Shown here: positions 27,689-35,258 of the stretch, one piece after another | Layout of the letters: the number at the start of each line of letters is the position of its first letter | Numbering within the stretch: position 1 is the stretch's first letter | Assembly: GCA_003563895.1 (NCBI GenBank) | Contig: PWTK01000113.1 | Span: 1-41,009, forward strand | Direction: 5' to 3' | Length of the DNA stretch: 41,009 nt | Origin: Syntrophomonadaceae bacterium | GTDB lineage: Bacteria > Bacillota > Dethiobacteria > DTU022 > UBA8154 | Notes under the pieces: model-generated | Told to the model about the DNA's origin: nothing | Seen by the model: the letters and a program-made list of their open reading frames with translations, nothing else | The model's database searches: none | Program-made: the position numbers and the translations under genes

Positions 27689-27805
27689 GGGCGGCCTCGG
27701 CCCGGAGGAGAAAACAAAGCAGGTCTTAGCAACCAGGCAACCAGGCAAAAATATGTTCCGGTGTCCTCTTATAAGCAAATGCCTGGACCGGGGCAGCGCG
27801 TCATG

Positions 27806-27829
27806 AACGGCGGAATCTCCGCTGTTTTC
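27806..27829 (+). terminator. Putative terminator after ilvE
   Basis: AACGGCGGA-atc-TCCGCTGTT forms a nine-pair stem with one G-U, followed by a short TTTTCT. The T-run is short, so termination may be partial. Confidence 0.5.
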
Positions 27830-28129
27830 TGCACTGCTGTTCGGTGCAGTGTTGCCATTTAAATATTGATCTTCGCCAGGGGCCGTGCTGTGCTGTTTGC
27901 TCGCAGGCCGCCGCTTTGCCTCGTTTTGTGGGGGGATCAAGCGCGGATCGGGGCCTGGAAACTGCGCCAACTGCTCCCTCATGAGAGCTCGCACCCGCCT
28001 GACGTGGCGAACTTCAGAGGGCGGCGCTCCTTTTGGTTCATGCGGGGCGCCGTGCTCGCCAACGGCGAGGAAGAAAACGTTCCGGAGCTTTTCCCTTGTT
28101 AGGGGCAGTACGCAGTTTGTATATTTTTG

Positions 28130-28169
28130 GGTTCATTTCCCGGGCAGGGCTTCCGGTTCATTTCCCGGG
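28130..28169 (+). repeat. 15-bp direct repeat upstream of ilvD
   Basis: GGTTCATTTCCCGGG occurs at 28130-28144 and 28155-28169 (25-bp period, under 40 bases before the ilvD Shine-Dalgarno). Spacing of about 2.4 helical turns suits a tandem operator, but no regulator is implied. Confidence 0.6.
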
Positions 28170-28207
28170 GCAAAGCCCGCCCGCCAAAGGAGGTTAACAA
28201 TTAAGAA

Positions 28208-29890
28208 ATGCGCAGCGATACCGTAAAGAAGGGCCTGGAGAGGGCGCCGCACCGTTCGCTTTTTTACGCCATGGGCTACCACCCGGACGAGCTGCAAAAG
28301 CCGCTCATCGGTGTGGTTAACTCGGCCAACGAAATTGTCCCCGGCCACGTGCACCTGGACCGCCTGGCCGATGCCGTCAAGGCCGGGGTTTATTCGGCCG
28401 GCGGGGGGCCGGTGGAGTTTTCCACCATCGGCATCTGTGACGGCATCGCCATGGGCCATGCCGGCATGAAATATTCCCTGGCCAGCCGGGAACTCATCGC
28501 CGACTCCATTGAATCCATGGTTTATGCGCACTGTTTTGACGCCCTCGTGTTTGTCACCAACTGCGACAAGATTGTCCCGGGAATGTTGATGGCCGCCGCA
28601 CGCCTGGATTTGCCCTCTGTTTTTATCAGCGGCGGGCCCATGCTGGCGGGGGAATTCAAGGGCGAGGCGGTTGACTTGAGCAAGGTTTTCGAAGCGGTGG
28701 GCGCCGTCAAGTCCGGTCGCATGTCCGCGGAGGACCTGGGAGACCTCGAGCTGTCGGCCTGCCCCGGCTGCGGTTCGTGTGCCGGGATGTTTACCGCCAA
28801 TTCCATGAACTGCATGACCGAGGCCCTGGGTATGGGACTCCCGGGGAACGGAAGCGTTCCGGCGGTGAGCAGCCTGCGCCTCATCATGGCGCGGGAGGCG
28901 GGGATGAAGGTCCTCTCCCTCCTGGAGCGCGACCTGCGCCCCTCGCAGATCATGACCCGGGAAGCCTTCGAGAACGCCCTGACGGTGGACATGGCCCTCG
29001 GATGCTCCACCAACACGGTGCTCCACCTGCCGGCGGTGGCGCATGAGCTGGGCCTGGGGTGGGAACCTGCCCTCGTCAATGAAATCAGCACCCGCACCCC
29101 CCAGCTCTGTTCCCTCAGCCCCGGCGGCGATTATCACCTGCAGGACCTCAACCGAGCCGGGGGCGTCCAGTCGGTCATGAAAGAACTGGGCGGCGGCGGG
29201 CTGCTGCACAAAACCCTGCCCACCGTTACCGGCGGCAGCGTGGAAGACAACTATGCTTCCGCCTCTGCCCCCGACGGGGTAATCATCAAGACGCTTTCCG
29301 ACCCTTACCGCCCCGAGGGAGGCATGGCCGTTTTGTTCGGCAACCTGGCCCCCGAGGGGGCGGTGGTGAAGCAGGGCGCCGTCGCTGAAGAGATGCAGCA
29401 CCGCACCCTGCGGGCCAGGGTCTTCGAGGGCGAAGAGGAGGCCGTGAGCGCGGTCCTGGAGAACAGGATCGCTCCCGGCGAGGTTATCGTCATCCGCTAC
29501 GAAGGGCCCAAAGGGGGGCCCGGTATGAGGGAGATGCTGGCCCCCACCTCTGCCGTCGCCGGAATGGGGCTTGACAGAGAAGTGGCCCTCATCACCGACG
29601 GGCGCTTTTCGGGGGCCACCCGGGGGGCGGCCGTGGGGCACATTTCGCCCGAAGCCATGGAAAAAGGCCCCCTGGCGCTGGTGCAGGAGGGCGATAACAT
29701 CGAGATCAATATACCCGGCCGCGCCCTGGAACTGCACCTGCCCGAGGAAGAGTGGGACAGGCGCAGGCAGGCCCTGCAGCTGCCGCCCCCGAAGGCGGTG
29801 GGGGGCTACCTGCGGCGCTACGCGGCCCAGGTCTCCTCGGCCAGCAGGGGTGCGGTGTTTGTGAATCCTGATGAAGGGGGTGAAACATAA
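28208..29890 (+). CDS. ilvD: Dihydroxy-acid dehydratase IlvD
   Basis: Iron-sulfur dehydratase turning 2,3-dihydroxy-isovalerate (or -methylvalerate) into the 2-oxo acid, the third step to Val/Ile/Leu. The 560-aa length and motifs fit. The cluster cysteines are in TNCDKIVPG (Cys119) and [13 protein letters not shown] (Cys185, 188, 191), with NANEIVPGH-type beginning ([10 protein letters not shown]) and [19 protein letters not shown] near the end. AGGAGG precedes the ATG by an unusually long 14 bases and no better start exists. ilvB follows after 3 bases, so ilvD-ilvB-ilvN form an operon. Confidence 0.97.
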   Translation: MRSDTVKKGLERAPHRSLFYAMGYHPDELQKPLIGVVNSANEIVPGHVHLDRLADAVKAGVYSAGGGPVEFSTIGICDGIAMGHAGMKYSLASRELIADSIESMVYAHCFDALVFVTNCDKIVPGMLMAAARLDLPSVFISGGPMLAGEFKGEAVDLSKVFEAVGAVKSGRMSAEDLGDLELSACPGCGSCAGMFTANSMNCMTEALGMGLPGNGSVPAVSSLRLIMAREAGMKVLSLLERDLRPSQIMTREAFENALTVDMALGCSTNTVLHLPAVAHELGLGWEPALVNEISTRTPQLCSLSPGGDYHLQDLNRAGGVQSVMKELGGGGLLHKTLPTVTGGSVEDNYASASAPDGVIIKTLSDPYRPEGGMAVLFGNLAPEGAVVKQGAVAEEMQHRTLRARVFEGEEEAVSAVLENRIAPGEVIVIRYEGPKGGPGMREMLAPTSAVAGMGLDREVALITDGRFSGATRGAAVGHISPEAMEKGPLALVQEGDNIEINIPGRALELHLPEEEWDRRRQALQLPPPKAVGGYLRRYAAQVSSASRGAVFVNPDEGGET

Positions 29891-29893
29891 GAG

Positions 29894-31579
29894 ATGAAAA
29901 TGACCGGTGCAGAAATGGTCCTGGCAGCGTTTGAAGAGGAAGGGGTGGAAGTAGTCTTCGGTTTTCCCGGCGGGGCCGTCCTGACCCTGTACGACGAGAT
30001 CTTTAAAAAGGGCCTGCGGCATATCCTGACCCGCCACGAACAGGGCGCAGCCCATGCCGCCGACGGCTATGCCCGGGCTACCGGCAAACCGGGCGTTGTC
30101 ATCGCAACTTCCGGCCCCGGCGCCACCAACCTGGTGACGGGCATCGCCACGGCCTATATGGACTCTGTGCCGTTGGTGGCCATCACCGGACAGGTTGCCC
30201 GCCCCAACATCGGGACCGATGCCTTTCAGGAGGCCGACATCACGGGAATCTCCTTGCCCATCACCAAGCACAATTTCCTGGTGAAAGACATCGGGGAGCT
30301 GCCCCGCATGATGAAGGAGGCCTTCCACATCGCCAACACCGGCCGCAAGGGGCCGGTGCTCATCGACCTTCCGAAAGACCTCCAGGTTGAACAGGGCGAT
30401 TTTGTCTACCCCTCAAAGGTGGAGATCCCCGGCTACAAGCCCACTTATGCGGGGCACCCCGGGCAGATCTCCAAGGCGGCGCAGGCCATACGCAGGGCCT
30501 CCCGCCCCCTGCTTTACACCGGCGGAGGGGTGGTCAGCTCGGGCGCGCAAGCAGAGCTGCTGACTCTGTCCCAGCAGGCCCGCATCCCCATCACCACCAC
30601 CCTCACGGGGCTGGGGAGCGTCCCCCACGACTACGAGCTGTTCCTGGGGATGCCGGGGATGCACGGCACCTATGCGGCCAACCATGCACTGAACGAGTGC
30701 GACCTGCTGGTCGCGGTCGGCACCCGCTTTGATGACCGGGTTACCGGCAAGCTGGACACCTTCGTTCCCCGGGCGAAGATCATCCATATCGATATCGACC
30801 CGGCGGAGATCAGCAAAAACGTCGTTGTCGACATCCCCATCGTGGGCGATGTGAGGCTCACCCTGGAGCAGATCTTAAAGCGGCTTGCGAACGCAGAGAC
30901 AGACGGGACAGAAGAGTGGTGCCAGATGGTGCGGGAATGGAAGGCGGCCCATCCCTTTCGCTACTGCCAGGATTCAGCGGAATGCCTGAAACCGCAGTTT
31001 GTGATCGAGGAGATCTACCGCGTTACCCGGGACAAAGGCCCCATCCTGACCACCGACGTCGGGCAGCACCAGATGTGGGCGGCGCATTATTTCCGTGTCA
31101 ACAGGCCGCGCAAATTCATTTCCTCCGGGGGCCTGGGGACGATGGGCTTTGGTTTTCCCGCCGCGCTGGGGGCCCAGGTGGCCCACCCCGATGAGCTGGT
31201 CGTCTGCATCGCGGGGGACGGCAGCTTCCAGATGAACTCCCAGGAACTGGCGACCGCGGTGCATTACCGCCTGCCGGTGAAAATAGCCGTGATCAACAAT
31301 GCCTACCTGGGAATGGTCAGGCAGTGGCAAAAATACTTTTACGAGGGGCGCTATGCTCATTCGTCCATGGCCGGAAGCCCCGACTTTGTACGGCTGGCCG
31401 AGGCTTACGGCGCTGCCGGCCTGCGGGTTGCCTCGGCCGACGCGGTGACACCGACCATTGAAAGAGCGCTGGAAATGGACGGGCCTGTGCTGATCGATTT
31501 CCAGGTGGATCCCGAGGAAAACGTTCTGCCCATGGTGGCGCCAAACACTTCTATTGTAGAAATGATCGGGGGTGAATGA
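29894..31579 (+). CDS. ilvB: Acetolactate synthase large subunit IlvB
   Basis: ThDP- and FAD-dependent acetohydroxyacid synthase: condenses two pyruvates, or pyruvate with 2-oxobutyrate. The 561-aa protein has the N-terminal Pyr domain with the cofactor-activating Glu49 in RHEQGAAHAADGYAR, a central FAD domain (LVAVGTRFDDRVTGKL), and the C-terminal PP domain with GDGSFQMNSQELATA...NN (about 440-468) binding ThDP-Mg. It lies between ilvD and the regulatory subunit ilvN, with which it overlaps or abuts. The catabolic enzyme AlsS is unlikely because a small subunit follows. Confidence 0.97.
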   Translation: MKMTGAEMVLAAFEEEGVEVVFGFPGGAVLTLYDEIFKKGLRHILTRHEQGAAHAADGYARATGKPGVVIATSGPGATNLVTGIATAYMDSVPLVAITGQVARPNIGTDAFQEADITGISLPITKHNFLVKDIGELPRMMKEAFHIANTGRKGPVLIDLPKDLQVEQGDFVYPSKVEIPGYKPTYAGHPGQISKAAQAIRRASRPLLYTGGGVVSSGAQAELLTLSQQARIPITTTLTGLGSVPHDYELFLGMPGMHGTYAANHALNECDLLVAVGTRFDDRVTGKLDTFVPRAKIIHIDIDPAEISKNVVVDIPIVGDVRLTLEQILKRLANAETDGTEEWCQMVREWKAAHPFRYCQDSAECLKPQFVIEEIYRVTRDKGPILTTDVGQHQMWAAHYFRVNRPRKFISSGGLGTMGFGFPAALGAQVAHPDELVVCIAGDGSFQMNSQELATAVHYRLPVKIAVINNAYLGMVRQWQKYFYEGRYAHSSMAGSPDFVRLAEAYGAAGLRVASADAVTPTIERALEMDGPVLIDFQVDPEENVLPMVAPNTSIVEMIGGE

Positions 31580-31580
31580 G

Positions 31581-32081
31581 GTGAGGCGGATCCTGACCAT
31601 ACTGGTGGAAGACCGGCCCGGGGTTTTGACCCGCGTCTCCGGCCTTTTCAGCCGCCGGGGCTACAACATCCAGAATATCGCCGTCGGCCGCACGATCGAA
31701 CCGGGGATTTCCCGCATGACGGTCAGCGTAGAGGCGGATCCCCTGACCGTGGAACAGGTTGTGAAACAGCTCAACAAGCTGGTAAACGTCCTTAAGGTGA
31801 GCGATCTTACCGAGGAAGCCTCGATTGGGAGGGAGCTCATGCTGGTCAAGATCAAAGCCGATCCCGTCAAGCGCAGCGACATCCAGCAGATGGTTTCCAC
31901 GTTCCGCGGCAAGATCATCGATGTTTCCCCGGATTCCATGATCGTGGAAGTCACCGGTGATGATGAGAAACTGCAGGCCTTTACCCTCATGATGCAGGAG
32001 TTCGGCATCAAGGAGATCGTTAGCACAGGGCAGATCTCCCTCCTGCGGGGGAGCAAAACCATGCGGGATGTCAAAGCCTGA
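31581..32081 (+). CDS. ilvN: Acetolactate synthase small (regulatory) subunit IlvN
   Basis: Regulatory partner of IlvB that confers feedback inhibition, usually by valine. The 166-aa protein begins RRILTILVEDRPGVLTRVSGLFSRRGYNI, an ACT domain, and has the second AHAS_S C-terminal domain (ELMLVKIKADPVKRSDIQQMV...). The GTG at 31581 has GGGGGTGA 5 bases upstream; a GTG at 31572 is also in frame and would overlap the ilvB stop. A terminator follows within 30 bases, where ilvC is found in many relatives. Confidence 0.95.
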   Translation: MRRILTILVEDRPGVLTRVSGLFSRRGYNIQNIAVGRTIEPGISRMTVSVEADPLTVEQVVKQLNKLVNVLKVSDLTEEASIGRELMLVKIKADPVKRSDIQQMVSTFRGKIIDVSPDSMIVEVTGDDEKLQAFTLMMQEFGIKEIVSTGQISLLRGSKTMRDVKA

Positions 32082-32107
32082 CCCCGGCCCCGGTCCGGCT
32101 TTCCGGC

Positions 32108-32133
32108 AAGCGGCGGCCGCCCGGCCGCTTTTT
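32108..32133 (+). terminator. Intrinsic terminator after ilvN
   Basis: AAGCGGC-9-GCCGCTT stem of seven pairs followed by five Ts. It ends the ilvDBN transcript and separates it from leuCDB. Confidence 0.85.
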
Positions 32134-32213
32134 GGTGGAGGCCCGGCAGAACCGGGGGAACGTCCCTTTCAAGCTTGCTCCATGACGGCCGGCACTGCCG
32201 AGGCCGTATTTTC

Positions 32214-32242
32214 TTGCCGTCCACTCCTGCATACAATATATA
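32214..32242 (+). promoter_or_regulatory. Candidate leuC promoter
   Basis: TTGCCG-17-TATATA in an otherwise AT-rich stretch between the ilvN terminator and leuC. Other AT hexamers nearby (TATAGT at 32257) could serve. No T-box motif is present here. Confidence 0.5.
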
Positions 32243-32309
32243 CAAGGGGATGTATTTATAGTAGAATTGAATCTGTAAACCGCACATGACACAAAAGGAG
32301 GCGCTTTCT

Positions 32310-33581
32310 ATGGGGCAAACGATGGCGGAAAAAATCCTGGCCAGGGCGGCCGGCAAGGGAGAAACTTTTGCGGGCGAACTCATTAACGCCAGGATAGATA
32401 TGGCGCTGGGAAACGACATCACCGCACCCGTGGCCATTGAAGAATTTGCCAGGATCGGCGTGGATGAAGTCTATGACAGGGAGCGCATCGCCCTCATCCC
32501 GGATCATTTCACCCCCAACAAGGACATCCAGGCGGCCGAGCAGGTGCGGCGGATGAAAGAATTCGCCCGCCGCTGCGGGATTAAGCACTACTACGAGGTC
32601 GGCCGCATGGGCATCGAGCACGCCCTCCTGCCCGAACTGGGGCTGGTCCTCCCGGGCGAGGTGGTAATCGGAGCCGATTCGCACACCTGCACCTACGGGG
32701 CCCTGGGCGCATTCGCCACGGGGGTTGGCAGCACCGACCTGGCCGCGGTGATGGCGACCGGCGAGCTCTGGTTCAAGGTTCCTTCCACCATCAGGGTTCG
32801 CTTCGAGGGCCGCCCCGGTCCCTGGACAGGGGGGAAAGATCTCATCCTCTACACCATCGGAAAACTGGGTGTCGACGGGGCCCTCTACTGCGCGTTGGAG
32901 TTTTCGGGGCCGGTCATCGGGAATCTCCCCATGGACGGGCGCTTTACCATCGCCAATATGGCCATCGAGGCGGGCGCCAAGGCCGGCCTCATCCCTCCCG
33001 ACAGGGTTACGCTGGAGTACCTGGAGGGCCGGGCCGCCCGCCCCTTTGACGTGATCGTCGGCGATGAAGACGCCTCTTTTTTCCAGGAATATGCCTGGGA
33101 CGTGACCGCCATGGAACCGCAGGTAGCCGCCCCCTACAGCCCGGCCAACGTATATCCCGTCTCCCGGCTGGCGGGCACCGAACTGGACCAGGTGGTGATC
33201 GGTTCCTGCACCAACGGACGCATGGATGACCTGCGCCAGGCGGCGCAGGTACTGAAAGGCCGGAAGGTGCATCCCAACATCCGGCTGATCATTATCCCCG
33301 CAACGCAGAAAATTTACCTGCAGGCCCTGCGGGAAGGGCTGCTGGAGATTTTTACCGAAGCGGAAGCGGCGGTCAGCACGCCCACCTGCGGCCCATGCTT
33401 GGGCGGGCATATGGGCATTCTGGCCGCCGGCGAGACGGCCCTGGCCACCACCAACCGCAATTTCGTGGGCCGCATGGGCCACCCCAAAAGCCGCGTTTTT
33501 CTCTCCAGCCCGGCGGTGGCGGCGGCTTCTGCGGTGGCCGGGCAGATCCTTCACCCCAACGAGCTGGGGGAGGTGAGATGA
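32310..33581 (+). CDS. leuC: 3-isopropylmalate dehydratase large subunit LeuC (short, two-subunit type)
   Basis: 4Fe-4S aconitase-family enzyme isomerising 2- to 3-isopropylmalate with LeuD. The 423-aa length places it in the shorter LeuC/homoaconitase class of archaea and Clostridia rather than the 460-aa enteric class. Cluster ligands are in GSCTNGR and TCGPCLGGHMG; DSHTCTYGALGAFATGVGSTD is the substrate region. I use the ATG at 32310 because AGGAGG lies 8 bases upstream; an ATG at 32286 would add eight residues. It overlaps or touches leuD. A homoaconitase or methylmalate (citramalate pathway) role is possible for this class, but leuB follows. Confidence 0.95.
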   Translation: MGQTMAEKILARAAGKGETFAGELINARIDMALGNDITAPVAIEEFARIGVDEVYDRERIALIPDHFTPNKDIQAAEQVRRMKEFARRCGIKHYYEVGRMGIEHALLPELGLVLPGEVVIGADSHTCTYGALGAFATGVGSTDLAAVMATGELWFKVPSTIRVRFEGRPGPWTGGKDLILYTIGKLGVDGALYCALEFSGPVIGNLPMDGRFTIANMAIEAGAKAGLIPPDRVTLEYLEGRAARPFDVIVGDEDASFFQEYAWDVTAMEPQVAAPYSPANVYPVSRLAGTELDQVVIGSCTNGRMDDLRQAAQVLKGRKVHPNIRLIIIPATQKIYLQALREGLLEIFTEAEAAVSTPTCGPCLGGHMGILAAGETALATTNRNFVGRMGHPKSRVFLSSPAVAAASAVAGQILHPNELGEVR

Positions 33582-34084
33582 TGCAGACCATAAAAGGCAA
33601 AGCATGGAAGTTCGGTCACGATATCGATACCGATGCCATCATCCCGGCCCGCTACCTGAGCACCACCGACCCCGCGGAACTGGCCAGGCACTGCATGGAG
33701 GACGCCGACCCCTCTTTCCCCGGCAAAGTCTCCCCCGGCGACATCGTGGTGGCGGGGAAAAATTTCGGCTGCGGCAGTTCGCGGGAGCACGCCCCCCTGG
33801 CGTTGAAGGGCGCCGGCGTTGCCTGTGTGATCGCGGAGAGCTTCGCCCGTATCTTTTACCGCAATGCCATCAACATCGGCCTTCCCATCCTGGAGTCCCG
33901 GGAAGCCGCATCGGCGCTGCAGGAAGGCGATGAGGTGGAGGTGAACCTGGAAGACGGCGTCATTCGGGAAACCGGCGGCGGGCGTATCTTCAGGGCGGTT
34001 CCCTTTCCACCGTTCATGCAGGAAATAATCAAAAGGGGCGGACTGATTAACTATGTCCAAGAGAGGGTGAAAAAAGGTGAGTGA
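33581..34084 (+). CDS. leuD: 3-isopropylmalate dehydratase small subunit LeuD
   Basis: Swivel-domain subunit of the LeuCD enzyme. The 167-aa protein has GHDIDTDAIIPARYL near the start, the substrate-binding loop FGCGSSREHAPLALK, and ARIFYRNAINIGLPI. Two adjacent ATGs (33578, 33581) follow GGAGGTGA; the second has the better spacing, and the choice changes one residue. It starts on the last base of the leuC stop and overlaps leuB by 8 bases, indicating tight coupling. Confidence 0.96.
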   Translation: MQTIKGKAWKFGHDIDTDAIIPARYLSTTDPAELARHCMEDADPSFPGKVSPGDIVVAGKNFGCGSSREHAPLALKGAGVACVIAESFARIFYRNAINIGLPILESREAASALQEGDEVEVNLEDGVIRETGGGRIFRAVPFPPFMQEIIKRGGLINYVQERVKKGE

Positions 34085-35183
34085 TAAAAAAGTCATCGTT
34101 TTGCCCGGTGACGGGATCGGACCGGAAGTGTTGAGGGAAGCCAGAAAAGTGTTGGAGGAAGCCAATCGCCATTTTGAGCTGGGCCTGGTTTTGGAAGAAC
34201 GGGTAGCCGGCGGGGCGGCCCTGGACAAATACGGGGAACCGCTTCCTTCCGAGACCCTGCAGGCCTGCCGCCATGCCCGGGGCGTTTTGCACGGGACCTT
34301 CGGGGGGCCGGAGTGGGACGAGAACCCCAGCCACAAAAGGCCCCTGACGGCGCTGTTAAACCTGCGCAAAGAGCTGGACGTGTATGCCAATATCCGTTAC
34401 GCCCGGCCCTTTCCCGCCCTGTTGAGCAAGGCTCCCCTGAAAGATGAACTCCTGGAAGGCGTGGATATCGTTATCGTCAGAGAGGTGACCAGCGGAATAT
34501 ACTACGGTCCCAAGGAGAGGCGCTCTTCCGGCCGCAGTTTCCGGGCCTCCGATACCATGATGTATGCCGATTTTGAGATCGAGCGGGTAGCCCGCCGTGC
34601 GTTTGAAATCAGTCAAACCCGGAACAAAAAGCTCACCTGTGTGGATAAGGCCAACGTGCTGGAATGTTCCCGCCTGTGGCGCAAGGTGGTGCGGGATCTC
34701 CACCGCGAGTACCCGGACGTGGAGCTGGAATTCATGTATGTCGACATCTGCGCCATGCAGCTCGTGCTGAACCCCAAAAATTTCGACGTGGTGCTCACTT
34801 CCAACATTTTCGGAGATATTTTAAGCGACGAAGCCTCAGCCGTCCTGGTGGGCTCGGTGGGAGTCCTCCCCTCGGCCACCCTGGGCGAGGAAGGGCAAAC
34901 CTCTTTGTTCGGCCCCATCCACGGTCCGGTAAACGAGATCGCCGGGAAAGATATCGCCAACCCGCTGGGAACCATTCTCTCGGGCGCCCTGATGCTGCGC
35001 TTCGTTTTCAAAGAGGAAAAAGCCGCTGCGGCCATCGAAAGGGCCGTGGAAAAGGTACTGGACGAGGGGTATCGCAGCGCTGAGCTCATGACACCCGGCA
35101 TGATCAAGGTCGGGTGCATGGAGATGGGCAACCTGATCGCCGAACGCTTAAAAAGCATTGCCGGGCAGCTGAAGCAAACATAG
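34077..35183 (+). CDS. leuB: 3-isopropylmalate dehydrogenase LeuB
   Basis: NAD-dependent oxidative decarboxylase giving 2-oxoisocaproate, the leucine precursor. The 368-aa protein carries VLPGDGIGPEV at the N-terminus, LRKELDVYANIRYAR (substrate arginines), REVTSGIYYGPKE, VDKANVLE and LSDEASAVLVGSVGVLPSATLG, and the NAD-binding GPIHGPVNEIAGKDIANPLGT-type loop. The Glu/Leu pattern in the first motif (LLNLRKEL) is that of LeuB rather than isocitrate dehydrogenase. GTG start, overlapping leuD. Confidence 0.96.
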   Translation: MSDKKVIVLPGDGIGPEVLREARKVLEEANRHFELGLVLEERVAGGAALDKYGEPLPSETLQACRHARGVLHGTFGGPEWDENPSHKRPLTALLNLRKELDVYANIRYARPFPALLSKAPLKDELLEGVDIVIVREVTSGIYYGPKERRSSGRSFRASDTMMYADFEIERVARRAFEISQTRNKKLTCVDKANVLECSRLWRKVVRDLHREYPDVELEFMYVDICAMQLVLNPKNFDVVLTSNIFGDILSDEASAVLVGSVGVLPSATLGEEGQTSLFGPIHGPVNEIAGKDIANPLGTILSGALMLRFVFKEEKAAAAIERAVEKVLDEGYRSAELMTPGMIKVGCMEMGNLIAERLKSIAGQLKQT

Positions 35184-35222
35184 ACAAGGATAAGGAAGGA
35201 ATAGGAAGGAGGTGTGAAGCCT

Positions 35223-35257
35223 GGTTCCTGCAGTACATTTCAAAGGAGCCAGGAACT
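35223..35257 (+). promoter_or_regulatory. Hairpin around the ribosome site of the EF-G-like gene
   Basis: GTTCCTG (35224-35230) pairs with CAGGAAC (35250-35256), leaving the GGAG Shine-Dalgarno (35245-35248) in the loop and ending 2 bases before the ATG. It could modulate translation; a chance 7-bp match is possible. Confidence 0.35.
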
Positions 35258-35258
35258 T

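Larger units (their letters stand above)
27689..28207. other. 519-bp gap between ilvE and ilvD, no gene seen
   Basis: Contains a duplicated caaccagg (near 27729), the putative ilvE terminator (27806), a CACTGC/GCAGTG hairpin (27833-27851), a GC-rich middle (27860-28100) with no recognisable protein, and a 15-bp direct repeat (28130-28169). No T-box or other known leader motif precedes ilvD, nor a convincing promoter. The middle part could be a decayed mobile element. Confidence 0.45.

Noticed and set aside
26492-27994. 500-codon minus-strand frame opposite ilvE
   Set aside because: It is the antisense shadow of ilvE and the T-box; composition is His/Gln/Pro-rich nonsense and no family is recognisable.
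28135-28169. Noc-binding sites
   Set aside because: Only half of the palindromic site is matched in each repeat, so I do not call them Noc sites.
27866-28226. Two overlapping + frames (78 and 113 codons) before ilvD
   Set aside because: Cys/Arg/Ser-rich translations without ribosome sites; more likely non-coding GC-rich DNA.
28133-30328. 731-codon minus-strand frame opposite ilvD/ilvB
   Set aside because: Shadow frame of GC-rich coding DNA; the opposite strand encodes unmistakable IlvD and IlvB.
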